Shown piece by piece: positions 11,291-24,109 of a DNA stretch of 64,000 nt; the first letter of the stretch is position 1, and the number at the start of each line of letters is the position of its first letter. The stretch is from contig QCXZ01000064.1 of the NCBI GenBank assembly GCA_025024175.1, positions 44,165,325 through 44,229,324 of the forward strand. Reading direction: 5' to 3'. The position numbers and the translations under genes are program-made. The DNA comes from Rhyzopertha dominica (Eukaryota; Arthropoda; Insecta; Coleoptera; Bostrichidae). The notes below the pieces were generated by a model. That model was given only the letters and a program-made list of their open reading frames with translations. It was not told the origin of the DNA and did no database searches.

Positions 11291-13869
11291 CGAAATTGGA
11301 ACTTCTGGAACGCTCATTCGTATTCTAATTATTTACTCGACTTTGGAACCTTACATGTATTACTGCTTCCGAAAATAACTCTAAAAAGAACTATTTTTTA
11401 AGTTACTTATTCGTAAATAAGTAATTAATTACCTAAGTAACTAAAGCTACTTTCTATTAAGGAACTATGCAAAGTAACCTAGTTACATTTCAAAACTATC
11501 CCAGCTCCGCATACAAATATCTCGTTTCCGACCGGCTCTTGCCAGAGGCAGAACAATGTTTGTCTCTTTGGCCAATTGAAGACAATGCCATTTTAACGCG
11601 CAACTATGCAAAACACATGTTGGAGAAGACAATGACGAGACAAATGCGTGAAGAAACGAACAGAAAGAGACAATAGAACACATTACAAGAAGATGCAAGG
11701 CTCCATTAGTAACAAACTATACAAAAGGGAACAATACAATAGTAAATATCGTACAAGAATTTGCACGTATCAGTTATTGATAACATCATATTACAAATTC
11801 TGAAGAAAGAACGTATTGTATATTCCAATTTCTTTGTTTTGGTCAAATTACGTTTGACTGCTTTTTATTTATATTTCGTATGGACTTTGGAATGTCAGCA
11901 TTTGAGACGTACGGGGATGTATGTTCTTAAATAGATGTGAACCACATGCGTTTCAGTTTCAGTGTTTCTTAGATTGTTCAAAGATTAGTAAAACTTCTTT
12001 AGTTTATCTTAGCTTCATGCTTTAATATTTATTATCAAATTTAATCAAACTACGGATAACACAGCTTCGGGAAAAGATTATATTACTAAAGAAGCCAAGA
12101 GAAATTGCTGGAAAATATTTGCAAAATATAAAATAAAGTCACCACTATGTTCAAAATAAACTTAATTTTGAGCAGGTTCATTAAAGCTTACTTTATTGCC
12201 TAAAGTTACACCCAAGTCTTTAGTACTATAACACCTAGAATGTTTAATGTTATTAATGTAAGCTTTGCAAGAGAGTTAATGCCCTCAGTAATGCAAGCTA
12301 TTTCTTTGAAAACGAAACTACATCACATTTGGATATGTTCGGCGACAGGCGATTAAGAATACACCATGCAAATTTTCATAAAAGAGATGGCAGTCGTAAA
12401 CAGAATTAATATCACAATTTCATCAGAGCATAGCTATTGTAACGAACTTGATGACATCTTACTTTCAAATAGGCCTGAAACAACTATAAGCAGAGATGAT
12501 CTCACGCCCTTAAATAACCTACTTATCCCAATAGTAGGGCCAAAAATATAATATAAACAAAGTCTTCCCACACAACACACCACCGTACCTATACTTGTAT
12601 TATGTTTATTTATTTATTGCTTTTTAGTTATAATTGTTAAGCCATTAAAGAAGGCCAAAATAGTAACAGAAACTATTATACATCATATGAATATTTGTCT
12701 CGTTTTACAGTTGAATTGCCATCAATCAAATCAATCTTTGATTTTTGATTGGTCAATGCCAAACGCTTTGTAAAAGTCTATCCTTAGAAAGTGGCTGCGA
12801 GATTAATATTAATAAAAAAATGGGATATAGTTGAAAAGCTCTTCAAATAATGTAATTACAACTTAAGTAGTTTGAGAGAAGCAAAAGTGAAATGAACCGA
12901 TACTCGAGAGGTGTCCAATTACAGTGACGTAACAGGAAAGTGAGACCCGAAACGTTAACCTTGCATATAATTTTATTATCAAAACTACAGCGGCAACAGA
13001 TATTGACGTGGTAGTTTTCCATTCGCGAAATAATTTATTAACCCATCGGACATACAAAGCTCTGTAAGGAAACCTTATAAGTTAGGCAGTAAAGCAAAAA
13101 TTTGAGAAGTTNATGGTGGATAAAAAAAATAGTGNGTGCCGGTGGGACACAGACGCATTGCGTTAGTCAAGGTCATGCTGAGTAAATTTATTCCTGAAAC
13201 GCATGGATTCTATTTTTACTTTGTTTGCGTCTATATAAAGGAACTCCTGCTCACAGCAATAACGCAAAGGAGTAAAGTAAGAAAAAAGGAAAGTACGTCA
13301 TTTTATTGACGTACTTTCTGTTTTTCACTGGAAACGTTGTTTTATAAAAGAAAGCACCTAGAAATACTGCTGCAATGACAATGTATACATTCACCTTTAT
13401 CATTACAAGTGCAACTTCAATTGAGTTTCTAGTATGTAGTTGTTTTTTTTAACATGTATGCAATATAAATAGAAACCCTAGATAAATATAGATTTTACCT
13501 GCGCTTTGTTTAAGAGTCGAAAAATAGCAATCTTCAAGTGATAAATCTGAATTACATAGGCCTTAACAATGACTTTTTTGGTAATTAATTTTCGTTTCTT
13601 CGCCTACTTTTTGTTTTAGGGTGTCAATGTATTTCCATGACAGCATATTTTTATTTTTTTTATTGCAACGAAGCGATTTTTGCGGCTAACAACGATAAAA
13701 AAAGTGCCTCTAATAGGTACTTTATTCACTTAAATAAATATTTACACAAATTTCCTGATTTTTCTTTGTAATAGCATTTTTAAATAATCCCAGAAAAAAG
13801 GATTGTCTTAAATCAAGACGACCAGTATCCACCGACCTGGCAAGATGTTATCCACATATAAGCGAACAT

Positions 13870-15330
13870 ATACTTCAAAATGTGGCAGAAAGCTGTCTGG
13901 TTGAAATCATACATTTGCGATTTGGCATTCCTTGTCGATGTGCATTGGGAAATAAATGTATAATTTTAGGTACAATAATATCACGCAGCAGGTTCAGGTA
14001 GGTAGCTACTGTTACATTTCCATTTATGAAGTATGGTTCTCTAATGTGTTTCCCGATAATAGCAGCCCACACATTTAGTTTATGAGGATTTTGTGCTTGC
14101 TGTTCCGTAATCCAATGAGGATTTTCAATAGACCAGTAGCAGCAGTTATGCCTGTTTACAAATCCATTAGGTGGCTGCGTCAGAAAATAAAATGAATGCA
14201 TGATTTGGATTATCATTTGACATGTCCATCATCATCGCGCGAAACGGCATTCTTCTGTCAGAACATCTGGACTTAGTACATGGATAAGGTGTACGCGTAT
14301 TTGTATTTGTTCTTTTACAATATTCGAACATCCTGCGATTGACTTAATTATTAAAAGCCCTGTCACAATCATGTTAATTATGTTAAGATGGAAGAACCAG
14401 AACATAGGGACTTACATTGAGTGTTCACAATGATGTTAGTGTTAATGTTAACGTAAGGCGATAATGGTAATGCTAATAGCTGCTCTCTACATACACAATG
14501 ATGTTAATAGTGATGTTAATCCTGTAAAGTCTTTCAATTTCCCGGCAAAAGTTCTAGTTATTTTATGTTATTAGTCCTATGTCCACATTCCGTGCGATAA
14601 ACGTAGAATTGCAATCAATTCATGTCAAACCAGGATCGTTTCTTTTTGGAGGATGTTAATGAAGATATTAAGAGATCCAGAAATTTTCTGGGCATTAACA
14701 TTGTGGCAGTTAACATCTCCATTAACATCCACCAATAAGAAACGATTATTGTTTGACGCGGCGCATACCCATTGGCTTATTAAATGTCAAATCCCTTACT
14801 AATGTCATTTTATATGACAACATGATTCAATTCTACGTTTATCGCACGGCATTTGGGCGCAAGACATAGAAATTGTACAACTTTTGCCGGGAAATTAAAA
14901 AACTTTACAGGGTTAACATCACCATCAACATCATTGTGTACAGCACACCCATTAACATTACCATTACCACCTTAACATCGCCATTACCATTAACATGACT
15001 GTGACAGGGCAACTATTCTCCAAAGCAAGTTGCGTGGTTGACATAGATAGGTTATCCATAACGCTAATTAGCAAATTAAGAGCTGAATCTTCCTTTGTAG
15101 CCGGTTTCGGATGCCAAGATCTTGGGATACCTTTTACATCTCCAGTTTCTTTTTTTTAACCAACTTAGATATTGTCGATTGGACAATAGGATTTGTCTCC
15201 AGATGAACGTTATCAAATAAAACATCTTGGTGTGAGGTTGTCGATCTTCATGTCTTTGGAATTTGAATTCGTTCCAGAGTATCGCCATGTTTGCAAATTT
15301 AAATGAAACTTCTAAAAAAAGGAAAAAACT
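13870..15330 (-). mobile_element. Mariner-like (IS630 superfamily) transposase fossil, split by a MITE
   Basis: The minus-strand reading falls in two halves. The N-terminal half (about 15012-15330) encodes a helix-turn-helix region of the DUF4817 type, with KKKETGDVKGIPRSWHPKPA. The C-terminal half (13875-14356) encodes the DDE catalytic region, with HAFILFSDAAT then NGFVNRHNCCYWSIENPHWI, KLNVWAAIIG and PYFINGNVTVATYLNLLRDI. The second catalytic block (a degenerate QQDSAPPH-like motif) lies near 13880. Several frameshifts break the frame. The first Asp is present in FSDAAT, where the following Glu has become Ala. The halves are separated by the foldback element at 14357-15010. The copy lies inside the first SLC6 intron, opposite to no gene and on the gene's own strand. 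Confidence 0.8.
14357..15010. mobile_element. Foldback MITE with long terminal inverted repeats
   Basis: The left end GCCCTGTCACAATCATGTTA mirrors the right end TTAACATGACTGTGACAGGG followed by C. The mirror extends inward for about 240 bp, including CCTGTAAAGT/ACTTTACAGG, TTTCCCGGCAAAAG/CTTTTGCCGGGAAA and GTGCGATAAACGTAGAATTG against its complement near 14830. The arms contain many GTTAAT/ATTAAC units. There is no open frame. It sits inside a mariner transposase remnant. No clear target duplication is visible, so the superfamily is open. Confidence 0.8.
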
Positions 15331-16040
15331 ACAGCTCACTTTATTTTGTTTTAAAATCATCGTCAGATGCAGAACCTGCTTTGACAACAAACATTTTGTT
15401 ATCATTCCATACAAAATGAACACCAAGATGAGAAAATCTATATAAATCTGCAAAAACAGCTTGGTTGCCATTGAAAAGGAACAAACAAATAAAATACTTT
15501 ACCATGGAAATCGGTGGACATACAAAAATAAAAAAGTAGGCGATGAGGGAAAACCTGAGCAACAAAACCTTTGTTAAGGGCATTTTGCCCTATAGTTCAT
15601 ATTTATAGGAATCAACTGGTTATTGCATACTACCCCGTAAATTACAGCATTAATTTACACTCATTTACACATACTGCAGACTATAGTAAGGTTAGATTAT
15701 GTGAGCCAGGAACCCATGTTGTTTTGGGCTAATTAACGTATATAACTTCTATTCATTGACAGTTATGATATTTACTGAGTGGAAGTAAAACTATTATTCC
15801 TAATCATTTATTTTCCACATATTTTAAAGACTATTTTGCCACTACATAATGATACTATACCTAAAGATGCAAATAACAGCTTTAAGAACATCAAAAGCAT
15901 AGTCAGCAGGGTAACCAGAAATTCTGATTAGTAAACTTGACGCTTAGAAAACCGACATTCACTTTTTATTTTTGAATGAACTATAAATAAATGCACACTT
16001 GCAATGAACTACGTCTTATGTACTCACAGCCAAAACTTAC

Positions 16041-16311
16041 CCCCACCATTTTGCTGACACAGATACGGAAACCTCCATATATTTCCCAATCCCACAGAGT
16101 ATCCAATAATAGACAAGAAAAATTGCATTTTTCCTGACCATGCCGCCCTGTCTGGGTCGCCGTCTGCCATTGCGCTACTCCTGGACACTATGGAACCCCT
16201 TGAGCCCTGTAGCACAATAGTCACCCCCTGTTTACCTCCTTCGCGGGCTGTGTTCTTCAGAGGAGCTAGTTCGTGCCCGTTGCGGGATACTTCCATAGGT
16301 TTTCCGGACAT
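16041..16311 (-). CDS. SLC6A15/17-like sodium-dependent amino acid transporter, first coding exon
   Basis: The exon starts with ATG at 16311 on the minus strand and ends in phase 1 before GTAAGT. It encodes residues 1-90 plus one base. The first 58 residues are a hydrophilic, Ser/Gly-rich cytoplasmic tail. The tail is followed by [20 protein letters not shown] and [16 protein letters not shown], which is transmembrane segment 1 with the unwound [13 protein letters not shown] stretch that binds Na+ and substrate in this family. Exons 16041-16311, 5254-5486 and 871-1095 join to an open 243-residue N-terminal part. The ATG is the only plausible start before the conserved core, and the length of the N-tail is normal for the family. 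Upstream 5' untranslated exons cannot be excluded. I place it nearest SLC6A15/A17 because of the loop-2 and transmembrane-2 sequence; the closest insect ortholog should be checked by search. Confidence 0.93.
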
Positions 16312-18889
16312 CTTAGATAATTCACTAAATATTCACTAAAAACTTCAGATCCAATATACTATGGACTATCCAAAATGCAACTTCTAGTTCTTTCTAGGTA
16401 TCATCCTAAGTCACGGAGCTTATCAGTTAGGCCCTTTTTCCGAAAGAAGACTCGAAATCACAGCTGAAAACGGTTTCAGAGCTCGTGCTTTTGAGATCGA
16501 TATATGAGCATGTGCTTCACGGGAATCTCGACTTTAACGTCACAGGAGTTGTGCGAACGTTATCCTGCGACGTATTTTTGTACACTGAACTGCAGACTGG
16601 ATGTGGTTTATTCACGCTCGGGATCGGTTACGTTTACAGGGAGCTTTGGACGACGCAGAAAGCTCCTGAGGGGAAAGCAGTTTTGATGATGGGGAAATAT
16701 CCTAAGTACGCAGGACCGTTCCGCCACGTATATATGTGGTTTGATAGAAACGGTACCTCATATGGTTTTTCAGTTAAACTAGTGACATTGTATTGTGGTG
16801 TTAATGTGATCATCATAAAAATCACACTAGATATACAATTAATTCCTCATTCCTTAGTATCTTATTAAATGCGTAATTGTAATCCCAGTCTTCAAAAAAA
16901 GTTACGCTAGAGAGACAAATTTGCATATTTGCAAAGATTTTCAAGAACTTCTTTTGTCCCCAAATGAATAGTTAGAAAAAATGACACCAACACGTGCTAC
17001 TGGGTATTTTGTTAAGGTATATTTGAACAGCTTTCGGAATATAATTCATTTATTGACTACTGGAATATTTTGGTCTTTTCATTACTTTATATGATTAAAA
17101 TTTTTGTTCAACATATGTCCTGCCAAAATAACCCGCCGACCTTAATTATGTCAAAGATATCGATTTTTTGTATAGATATCGATAATAAATGCTTCTGGAT
17201 CATACGAGGATAGTATAGGTTTTTAGATAGAGAATTTAACCAACCTGTATGTATTTTCTTTAGAATTTTCAATCAATTTTTGCATTAGCCTACTTTGTAT
17301 AGGTTGTAAGATATCATGAATAGGTTGTATCGGAGGTATCGGATTCTCTCCCACGCTACGGAATTCTGTGATTTAGAAGTGAATAATAAAGACAATGCAA
17401 GACTTTCTAAACGGAACTGATGTAAGTCTTTAGTGGAAATTGATATGGTATACCCTCCACACTAACATATTAACATATTACCTCTTAAACACCAGAAACA
17501 AATATATCACCCCTCCATATAATTGTAGCTGTAGTTCTGTTCGTCAGTGTTCTCATCTATCAAGATGATATGCAACTGCTTCTACAGAAAGGCGAAATGA
17601 TGTAATTTAAATGAACACAACGATAATGATTTTAGGTTTAATGAAACAGAAAACAGAAAAATCCGGCAACATTTGATTTTCCATATTCAACCAGTTGGCA
17701 TCTCTCAATTTGTATGATACATGCTGACCACATCTTATACTATAAATAACCTAAGGCAATATTTTGCATGGTCTGTATACGCCGAACAGTAGTTGAATTA
17801 ATCCATGGGCCGTACATAGTAGATAATAGTAGAAATCTAATAGAACTAATGCGTCGCACAAATATCATTTAGTTTAGTTTTAGTCATATCATCAACATGA
17901 GATATAAACCTGACTTATGGTAAACGTATCCCCAAATTTCTAAACACATCAATGCAGTATTATCTAAAAAGATTTTAATCTGAGGTAGCACGGTGCTTCT
18001 AACACCTTCACTGTCAAATAACATACAAAAACATTTTTATGCATTGAGCTCAAGTGAATATTTAAACGATAGTACTTTCAACTTGTTTATGTAAGAATTC
18101 AGAGTGGAATTTGCGTTTACCAGGTCACTACGATGGAAAGGGAAAAAGAGATGAAAAGCTGAATGTCTTTAGCACACATATGGTAGAGTAAACCTAAACA
18201 AGTTAGATGTACGCAACACCGTTTTACTCTTTATTGAAAGAAAAGGTAATGTTTCAAAAAACTATCTGTAAGATGAACTTTGCCCTTTAAACCACATTTA
18301 TACAACAGCACCTTAAATACAGTAAATGCTAAGCTCGCGTTCACTCATTTGCACACTTTATACGGAACCGCAAATCCATTATACATACATACAGGAAATG
18401 TCAATCGTCAAACATTACCCTGCAATATCCCCTTTTCTACATCCCATACGCATAGTCTACATTGTCTACGTATAGTCTACACATCGCAGCCCAACGTGAA
18501 ATATCCGCAAGCTTAATTTCCAATAAGTGGCGCCACAATTTGTAAGATTGTTTGAAAATGGATGTATCCTATAAATAAAGATTAGCAGAAATAATGTATC
18601 GCGGAAATAAATTATAACAGAAAACATATGAAGCTAACTAAAGTGCGTGAAAGTGAAGCTATCTAATAAATTCAACAATCGTAATAATTGGAAAACGTTT
18701 AAAACATAGATTTTGTAGCAGAATATAGTTTATATAATTTGTGTTACTATTCATAAATTTACAAACGTAGAAACATTCAAATATCTAAAAATACCGTCAG
18801 ATTTATACAACAATAATTTAATTCTGATATTTCTTTAGAAAGATTATTTATATTTCGTATTTAACAGGATACTCTATTTTTGTTAAACA
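16312..18889. other. Upstream region of the SLC6-like gene, no gene seen
   Basis: The first few hundred bases are presumably the 5' untranslated region and promoter of the transporter. I see no convincing TATA box or initiator. The 127-residue plus-strand open frame at 16485-16868 has no recognisable domain and is antisense to the presumed promoter. The rest is AT-rich with no domain-bearing frame. Confidence 0.5.
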
Positions 18890-18899
18890 TTACTTGTTT

Positions 18900-19613
18900 C
18901 TAATAAGGAGTAAAACGGCGTTCCATATATGTAGATGTGTATACCAAAAATAGCAATAGACCCAGAACTGATCCCTGCAGGACACTTATACCCACCCATC
19001 TAGACACACTCCCTTTCCTACCAATCAAATGCCAGACGGAGAATTCCACAGCAGTAGCTTCGAGGCCAGAATAATCTAGAAATGTGAAGTTAACCAGGTC
19101 CAAAGCTTTTGTAATATCCAGCAGAAGAAACAGTGTTAGGATATTGTTATACATTGCTTTAAGTATGTCATCAGTAATACTCCAAACTACAGTTTCGCAA
19201 GTAAAGCCTCCTCGAATCCCGACTGTAACTCCAGCAATAATATGCTATAATACATTACATTCGTTTAGCTCTTCAGCTACCAATCATTCCAAACTCTTGG
19301 AAGCAATAGGCGGTACAAGTATATGATAAGTATCAGTCGCTGCCTGAGGATTTGCAATCGTAGGTAATATTATAATTTTGACGAGCTTTTTATGAATTAA
19401 TACTTGCAGAATAATAAGACAGCACAGTTTAATGACGCTGACTGATAATCCATCCACACCAGTTAAGTTCGAAGTAATGCCATCTAAGGCTTCCACAACC
19501 TGATTCTCAGTTATTGCAGAAAATGAAAGGAGTTGGCCTCCTAGTTTTGTATTGCTGACAGGATGTGTAAGTGAATTTAAAGTTAATACTATTAAAATCG
19601 GATAAATGATCAA
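18900..19613 (-). mobile_element. Non-LTR retrotransposon (LINE) reverse transcriptase remnant
   Basis: The minus strand carries two RT segments. The upstream one (19284-19613) has ITENQVVEALDGITSNLTGV followed by DGLSVSVIKL, and then ANPQAATDTYHILVPPIASK, matching the finger/palm start of Jockey-like RTs. The downstream one (18900-19154) has LDITKALDLVNFTFL, which is RT motif A with the Asp kept, and VLQGSVLGLLLFLVYT, which is motif B. The catalytic motif C (xxDD) is not seen downstream. Stops and frameshifts lie between the segments. It is a dead, truncated copy. Confidence 0.82.
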
Positions 19614-22600
19614 TATATGAGAAGCATTCTTTTACAATAGATTCAGGGTTGCATATACTTGTTCACAGAATTTTCTTGTTTGTATCACTCAGGCGATTGT
19701 TGCCGCGATACGAGACGAGACAACAACATATCTATCTTTTATCTATTTTATGGTTTGCGCGAGAAAANTTTGTGACTACCAGTAAATCGCCATGTTGTTC
19801 GTTTGTAGGGCAGCGAGTCTGCGCAGTGACTCGCAAGTGCGACCGACTGAATGGTGACAGCTAGATGTATTGCAGATCAAGGTCGTGTTGTTAGTTGTGT
19901 CGTTGCCATGACGTTCCCATATAATATTTTCTGCACATGCGTCTGGCGCTACATGCGCAATGATCATTTGCCACAAAATCTTATCATTGCTTTAAACTTC
20001 TAGGTAACTATGTATTTTTGTGGACGAGACGAACGACATTCTCGATCTCAATCTAGAAAACGTAAAAATCAGTTCTCGATCTCGATCTTGCATGGAGTAT
20101 CTCGAATTTGATGTGCATATTGCGTACGGTCAAAATAAACAATGTTAATCAAATACAAATAAAACAGTTTACTTACGTTAGAAAAATATTTCTGCACTCG
20201 ACAGTTATAGGTATAAGCTTTACGCTTAAGTTACTTATTTTATTATGCCTGTACTATACCTACAGCGTTACTGTACTCTGATTTACAGCATAAGATTGTT
20301 ATAGCTAATTCTTCTGACACATTTGAGTTTACTGGCGGTGCTAGGATGTAAGGTTGTCACGACTGTTTAGTATTTAACCATTAAATATGAAGTAAGATTT
20401 AAAGGTTCTTATAACAAATTGTCACATGTGTGAATGACTACATTACAAACATTAATAAAACCACAACTAATGGAAATTCTTAATACCGTAAAATAGAAAT
20501 GGATATTTAACAGTGACTATATCGGAATACTCATAATCTAACTTACTAATGGTAAAAATCGTTTTAGAACAGTAAAGAAAAAGTACTGTAGGAGAAAGGA
20601 GTTTGACAGGCTGACTGCATTGAACTTTATCAAATAAGTATGAGGTTAAAATAAAATGTGGCACAATGCCTGGATCTGTCACATCTAACAATTTAGTTAA
20701 TGACTATTCAAGCTCTATATTAAAAACAGATATCCAAGCAAAAGCGTGTTCGCAAAATTCCTTTGACTGAATTATGTTGAAAATGAAATATGTACCTCTG
20801 AACTTTGCTTTTCTCCATTTACTAATAGATTAATAAAAACAAAGGTAAAAATGTAAAAATGCCAATCTCGATCTCGAATTTCAAGATGAGACCAAGAAAT
20901 TTTTTGTCTCAGCGGCAACACTAATCCAGGCAGTGCTAAATGCTAATAGCAAGCTCTCCACTTTGCATTGGCTGCATTCGTTGTTAGATTGGGCAACTGC
21001 TTATAGTTGTACCAGTGATCAGGCATTTTTGACTGAGCTTTTTCAGCGCCTGGTGTCTCAACTTCAGCATCTGTTTCAATTTATCGTCAATTATCGCACT
21101 GGCTGTGCGTCTTTTACTGCATTTTTGTACAAGTTGACACGCACACCTTTTCCATTTGTGTCGTCGATCTCATAAAAGTCCATGCCAGGGAATAGTAGAT
21201 AGATCTGCTAACAATAATTTCTTATTCAAATTTTGAATTACCCGAAATGAACAAGATTNTTGAGCACTCGCGTGATAGCCATAATAGACTTGCAAAGTAC
21301 CTACCGTAGGGCATGATCATATAAATCACGAAGGCTTAAGACTTCACTTTATTCTATTTCTGGCTCCCAAGAAACAATGATAGCATCCAATAGTGTCTAG
21401 AATGTACCTGATATCCGAGTTTGCTGTACTTTTAGAGAAGGAACAACAGAAGCAACCTTTAGGGACTCCCCAGTAAATGCAATAGATGAATTTACATCCG
21501 CACAGCAAAACAACCAACATTCCGTTAATATCAGTAACTAAACTTTCAATTTGGTCTACATATTCCAATTTATCGCACAAAATATATATATAGCCTGGAC
21601 ACTGTTTTCCAATAATACCCAAGCAGAGAACACATTCTTGAGGATTTTTATATTTCAGAGACGGCTCATATCATAGGGTCAGAAGAGCATAATGCTGCGG
21701 TTTATAGTCAGGGAAGCAATGAATTAAGTCCGCAAGAAATTTATTCAAATTCCACTCTAGAAATCAGTTACTGTAGCGACTGCCATTCCATTTAAATCAT
21801 TTGCAACTTCATATTCTTCTCTCGTACAACATGAAAAATAAGTGCAATTTTTATAGGAGCATATAGAACCGAAAATATGCTTCATTTCTGAAAATATTTA
21901 CTCTTTTATTATTTAAAAGTGCAAATAGTCAATGGCTAGAGTAATCAAGCTTAGTGCTTCCATCTGCTGAATTTTGTGTTTATGAAGGGATAAATATTCA
22001 ATGAGTATGAAACTAGGCTACTTTTCACAATCAATCCTTTTTACGTAAAGATGGCAACACGAAATGCTCAAATTCGAATGCTGATGGGATCGCGTTGCAC
22101 TTGAGGGGCTTTTTCTTCAATTAGTAAAAGTTGGTAAGAATGATAAGCTTTAGTTCAAATCGATACTGATTGGTAACCAGAATTTCTTGACCAGACAAAA
22201 CTTCGGATTTGCTGTACATTCTCCATAAAGCCGTTTACGTCATAATTAATACGCTGCCCTGTAGTACTCAAAAACTACATCCGTAAATTGGGTCGTGTCA
22301 CCCTCGTGGCTGTCCTAGGACGTAAAATTTATCGATTTGAGTCCGTCGTATGTTATCGTTGAAGTTCGCTTCCCGGACCCAGACATCACCGGAGCGTTTG
22401 CGCAGATACTGATTTTCCCTAACCAGATAACCATACTTGAGTGCTGGGTGAAGCTTCAATGTTTTGGAAATGATTTTAAAAATATCTTATTCATAAACTG
22501 TGCTTTTCATTGAATTTGAAAGTTGTGATAATTACGAAAATTCTGTGGTAGCACAGTAAAGCAAACGGCTGTGCAAATAGAGATTTTCGAGTGATTTTGT

Positions 22601-24109
22601 ATACATGGATTAGTAAAGAAATTGTTTAACACTAATGGGTTATTCACAAAAGGCTGTCAGAGGCTACCAGCTTTATGGTGTTTTGCCTTGAACACCTCTA
22701 GCATACCTAAAAACGCACGTAAAACGCCTATAGTGAGTGCTTTATTAACACTCAATTACTTCTTTTTTGCTTAAACAACATACCGCGTTTGTTTATAACA
22801 TGTAAGTAATAATAACTGGATAAGTGGGAATTGCCCATTTTTAAGGTTACGTTGTACGCCACATTAGTCATGTTATTTTGAACCTTAACTTGTAATATGT
22901 AAGTACCCAAAAAAACTTTCCCTTTAAGAATTGCAACATCACCTCTTTGACGAAACAGACTGGTGCATATATGTACATAGTAAAACAAATACTGCGTATA
23001 AATATCTATCTATATTTATAAATATCTGATAGAACCATAACCGTTTTTTGACCTTAGGTACGTGTCATACGTATATTACCTGTTACTTTTTTCCAACATG
23101 TGAGTGTTTCGGAAAACTATAATAATCGTAGTTGTCTGTAAACCGTTCAGTTTAAACAGCAGCAACCTTGCTGCTATTAATGCCAATGACATAAATTGCT
23201 AACAGACTGCAATTAAGTTCTCCTCCTCGGTGTCCAAAATAATGAATAAGTTTAGCAAATATAGAAAATGAAAATTTAGTGCAAAAATAATTGCGCGAAA
23301 GAGGGATATGTGCATACAGAGTAGCCAACTTCGGTAACTAGAAAAGAAAAAAAATAATCGTAATAACTCGAGATCTTTTCTTACACGTAAAAAAATGTTC
23401 CGTTGCTTTTTGTTTTTGAGTTCTTTACATCAATTCCATATTAGAGATTTTTCATATACGAGCCAATAATTCAAACATAAACTGATACAAACAAAATGCC
23501 TGAAGGCGCCCGCGAAATTTTAGTAACTTGGGTTATTAGCTTATCTAATAGCTTTATTTTAAAAAAAGCCACAGTTGTAGTAGAATGAATCTACGTAAAC
23601 CTGAAAATAGCCAAGAAAATGTTATAGCTACTTACACATAAGGTTTTTTTGTTACATTATACAAACCACGCATATATAACGGTACAATTTAAAATTTATG
23701 AAAGTGATTTCACAAATCTTTTAGTCCCATATATATCGACTATATGTAATATAATTTAGATTAGGTTGACATTTAGGAAAAAAGCAAACATAAAAAATAT
23801 ATATTTGATATACACTAATTCTATTTTTAGTACATTTTTCACTTCACTTAATTATATTGCCCGCACTTTGTCTTTGGCTTTGGCCAAACTATGATTAACA
23901 CGTACAGCATGAAGTTTCCGTATTGGAATAATTAGGTATATGACAGATGAATTGGTTCGAAACAAAAGAAGACTTAATTTAATAACAGAATGAATTTAAT
24001 CTTATAAACAATCTATTTTAGGTAACTCTTATATTTAAATGCACCCCTTTTACATGTACCTTCATAAAATTTACTACCTGCCAATATAAAAGAGTCTACT
24101 GAGCCAATT
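19614..24109. other. Gene-free interval with minor repeats
   Basis: No recognisable coding exon occurs here. The CTCGATCTCGA block pair at 20038-20922 is listed separately. A 92-residue minus-strand frame at 21344-21622 is Cys-rich and hydrophobic but unassigned. The remaining sequence is AT-rich and without obvious structure. Confidence 0.5.
20038..20925. repeat. CTCGATCTCGA blocks, possible hAT-like MITE
   Basis: TCTCGATCTC-type motifs cluster at about 20038-20110 and again at 20866-20890. The right block is followed by GTCTCAGCGGCAACACTA, whose reverse complement starts TAGTGTTGCC, a common hAT terminus. The left block has GACGAGACGAAC but no matching terminus. The element is therefore incomplete or the pairing is wrong. 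Confidence 0.35.

Larger units (their letters stand above)
9840..11509. mobile_element. hAT-like element carrying a Penelope-like insert
   Basis: The left end reads CAGAGCTGGGA and the reverse complement of the right end reads CGGAGCTGGGA, a short terminal inverted repeat. Both ends are followed inward by many GTAAC/GTTAC motifs (for example 9965-10025 and 11400-11480), the usual subterminal repetition of hAT MITEs. The 8-bp flanks are CTCACAAA and CATACAAA, identical at six of eight positions, which suggests a diverged target duplication. The middle (about 10040-11290) is not hAT sequence but Penelope-derived. No transposase is encoded. Confidence 0.55.
5487..16040 (-). other. SLC6-like gene, intron 1
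   Basis: This intron of about 10.5 kb lies between the initiating exon and exon 2. It holds an LTR-like block (6153-6468), a hAT-like element with a Penelope-like tail inside it (9840-11509) and a mariner broken by a foldback MITE (13870-15330). From 6470 to 9830 and from 11510 to 13860 I see no gene: the short open frames on either strand carry no recognisable domain. The 80-residue minus-strand frame at 15341-15583 is also unassigned. Confidence 0.8.

Noticed and set aside
14940..15000. Clustered ATTAACAT/ATTACCAT units looked like a minisatellite
   Set aside because: They are the arm of the foldback MITE and mirror the left arm.
15341..15583. 80-residue minus-strand frame with a hydrophobic start, next to the mariner
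   Set aside because: It does not match the mariner transposase and has no recognisable domain; probably a chance open frame.
16485..16868. 127-residue plus-strand frame upstream of the SLC6 start
   Set aside because: No domain; it overlaps another frame on the opposite strand and lies in the presumed promoter.
21344..21622. 92-residue Cys-rich hydrophobic frame on the minus strand
   Set aside because: No motif I can tie to a family; a chemoreceptor-like reading was considered but nothing specific supports it.
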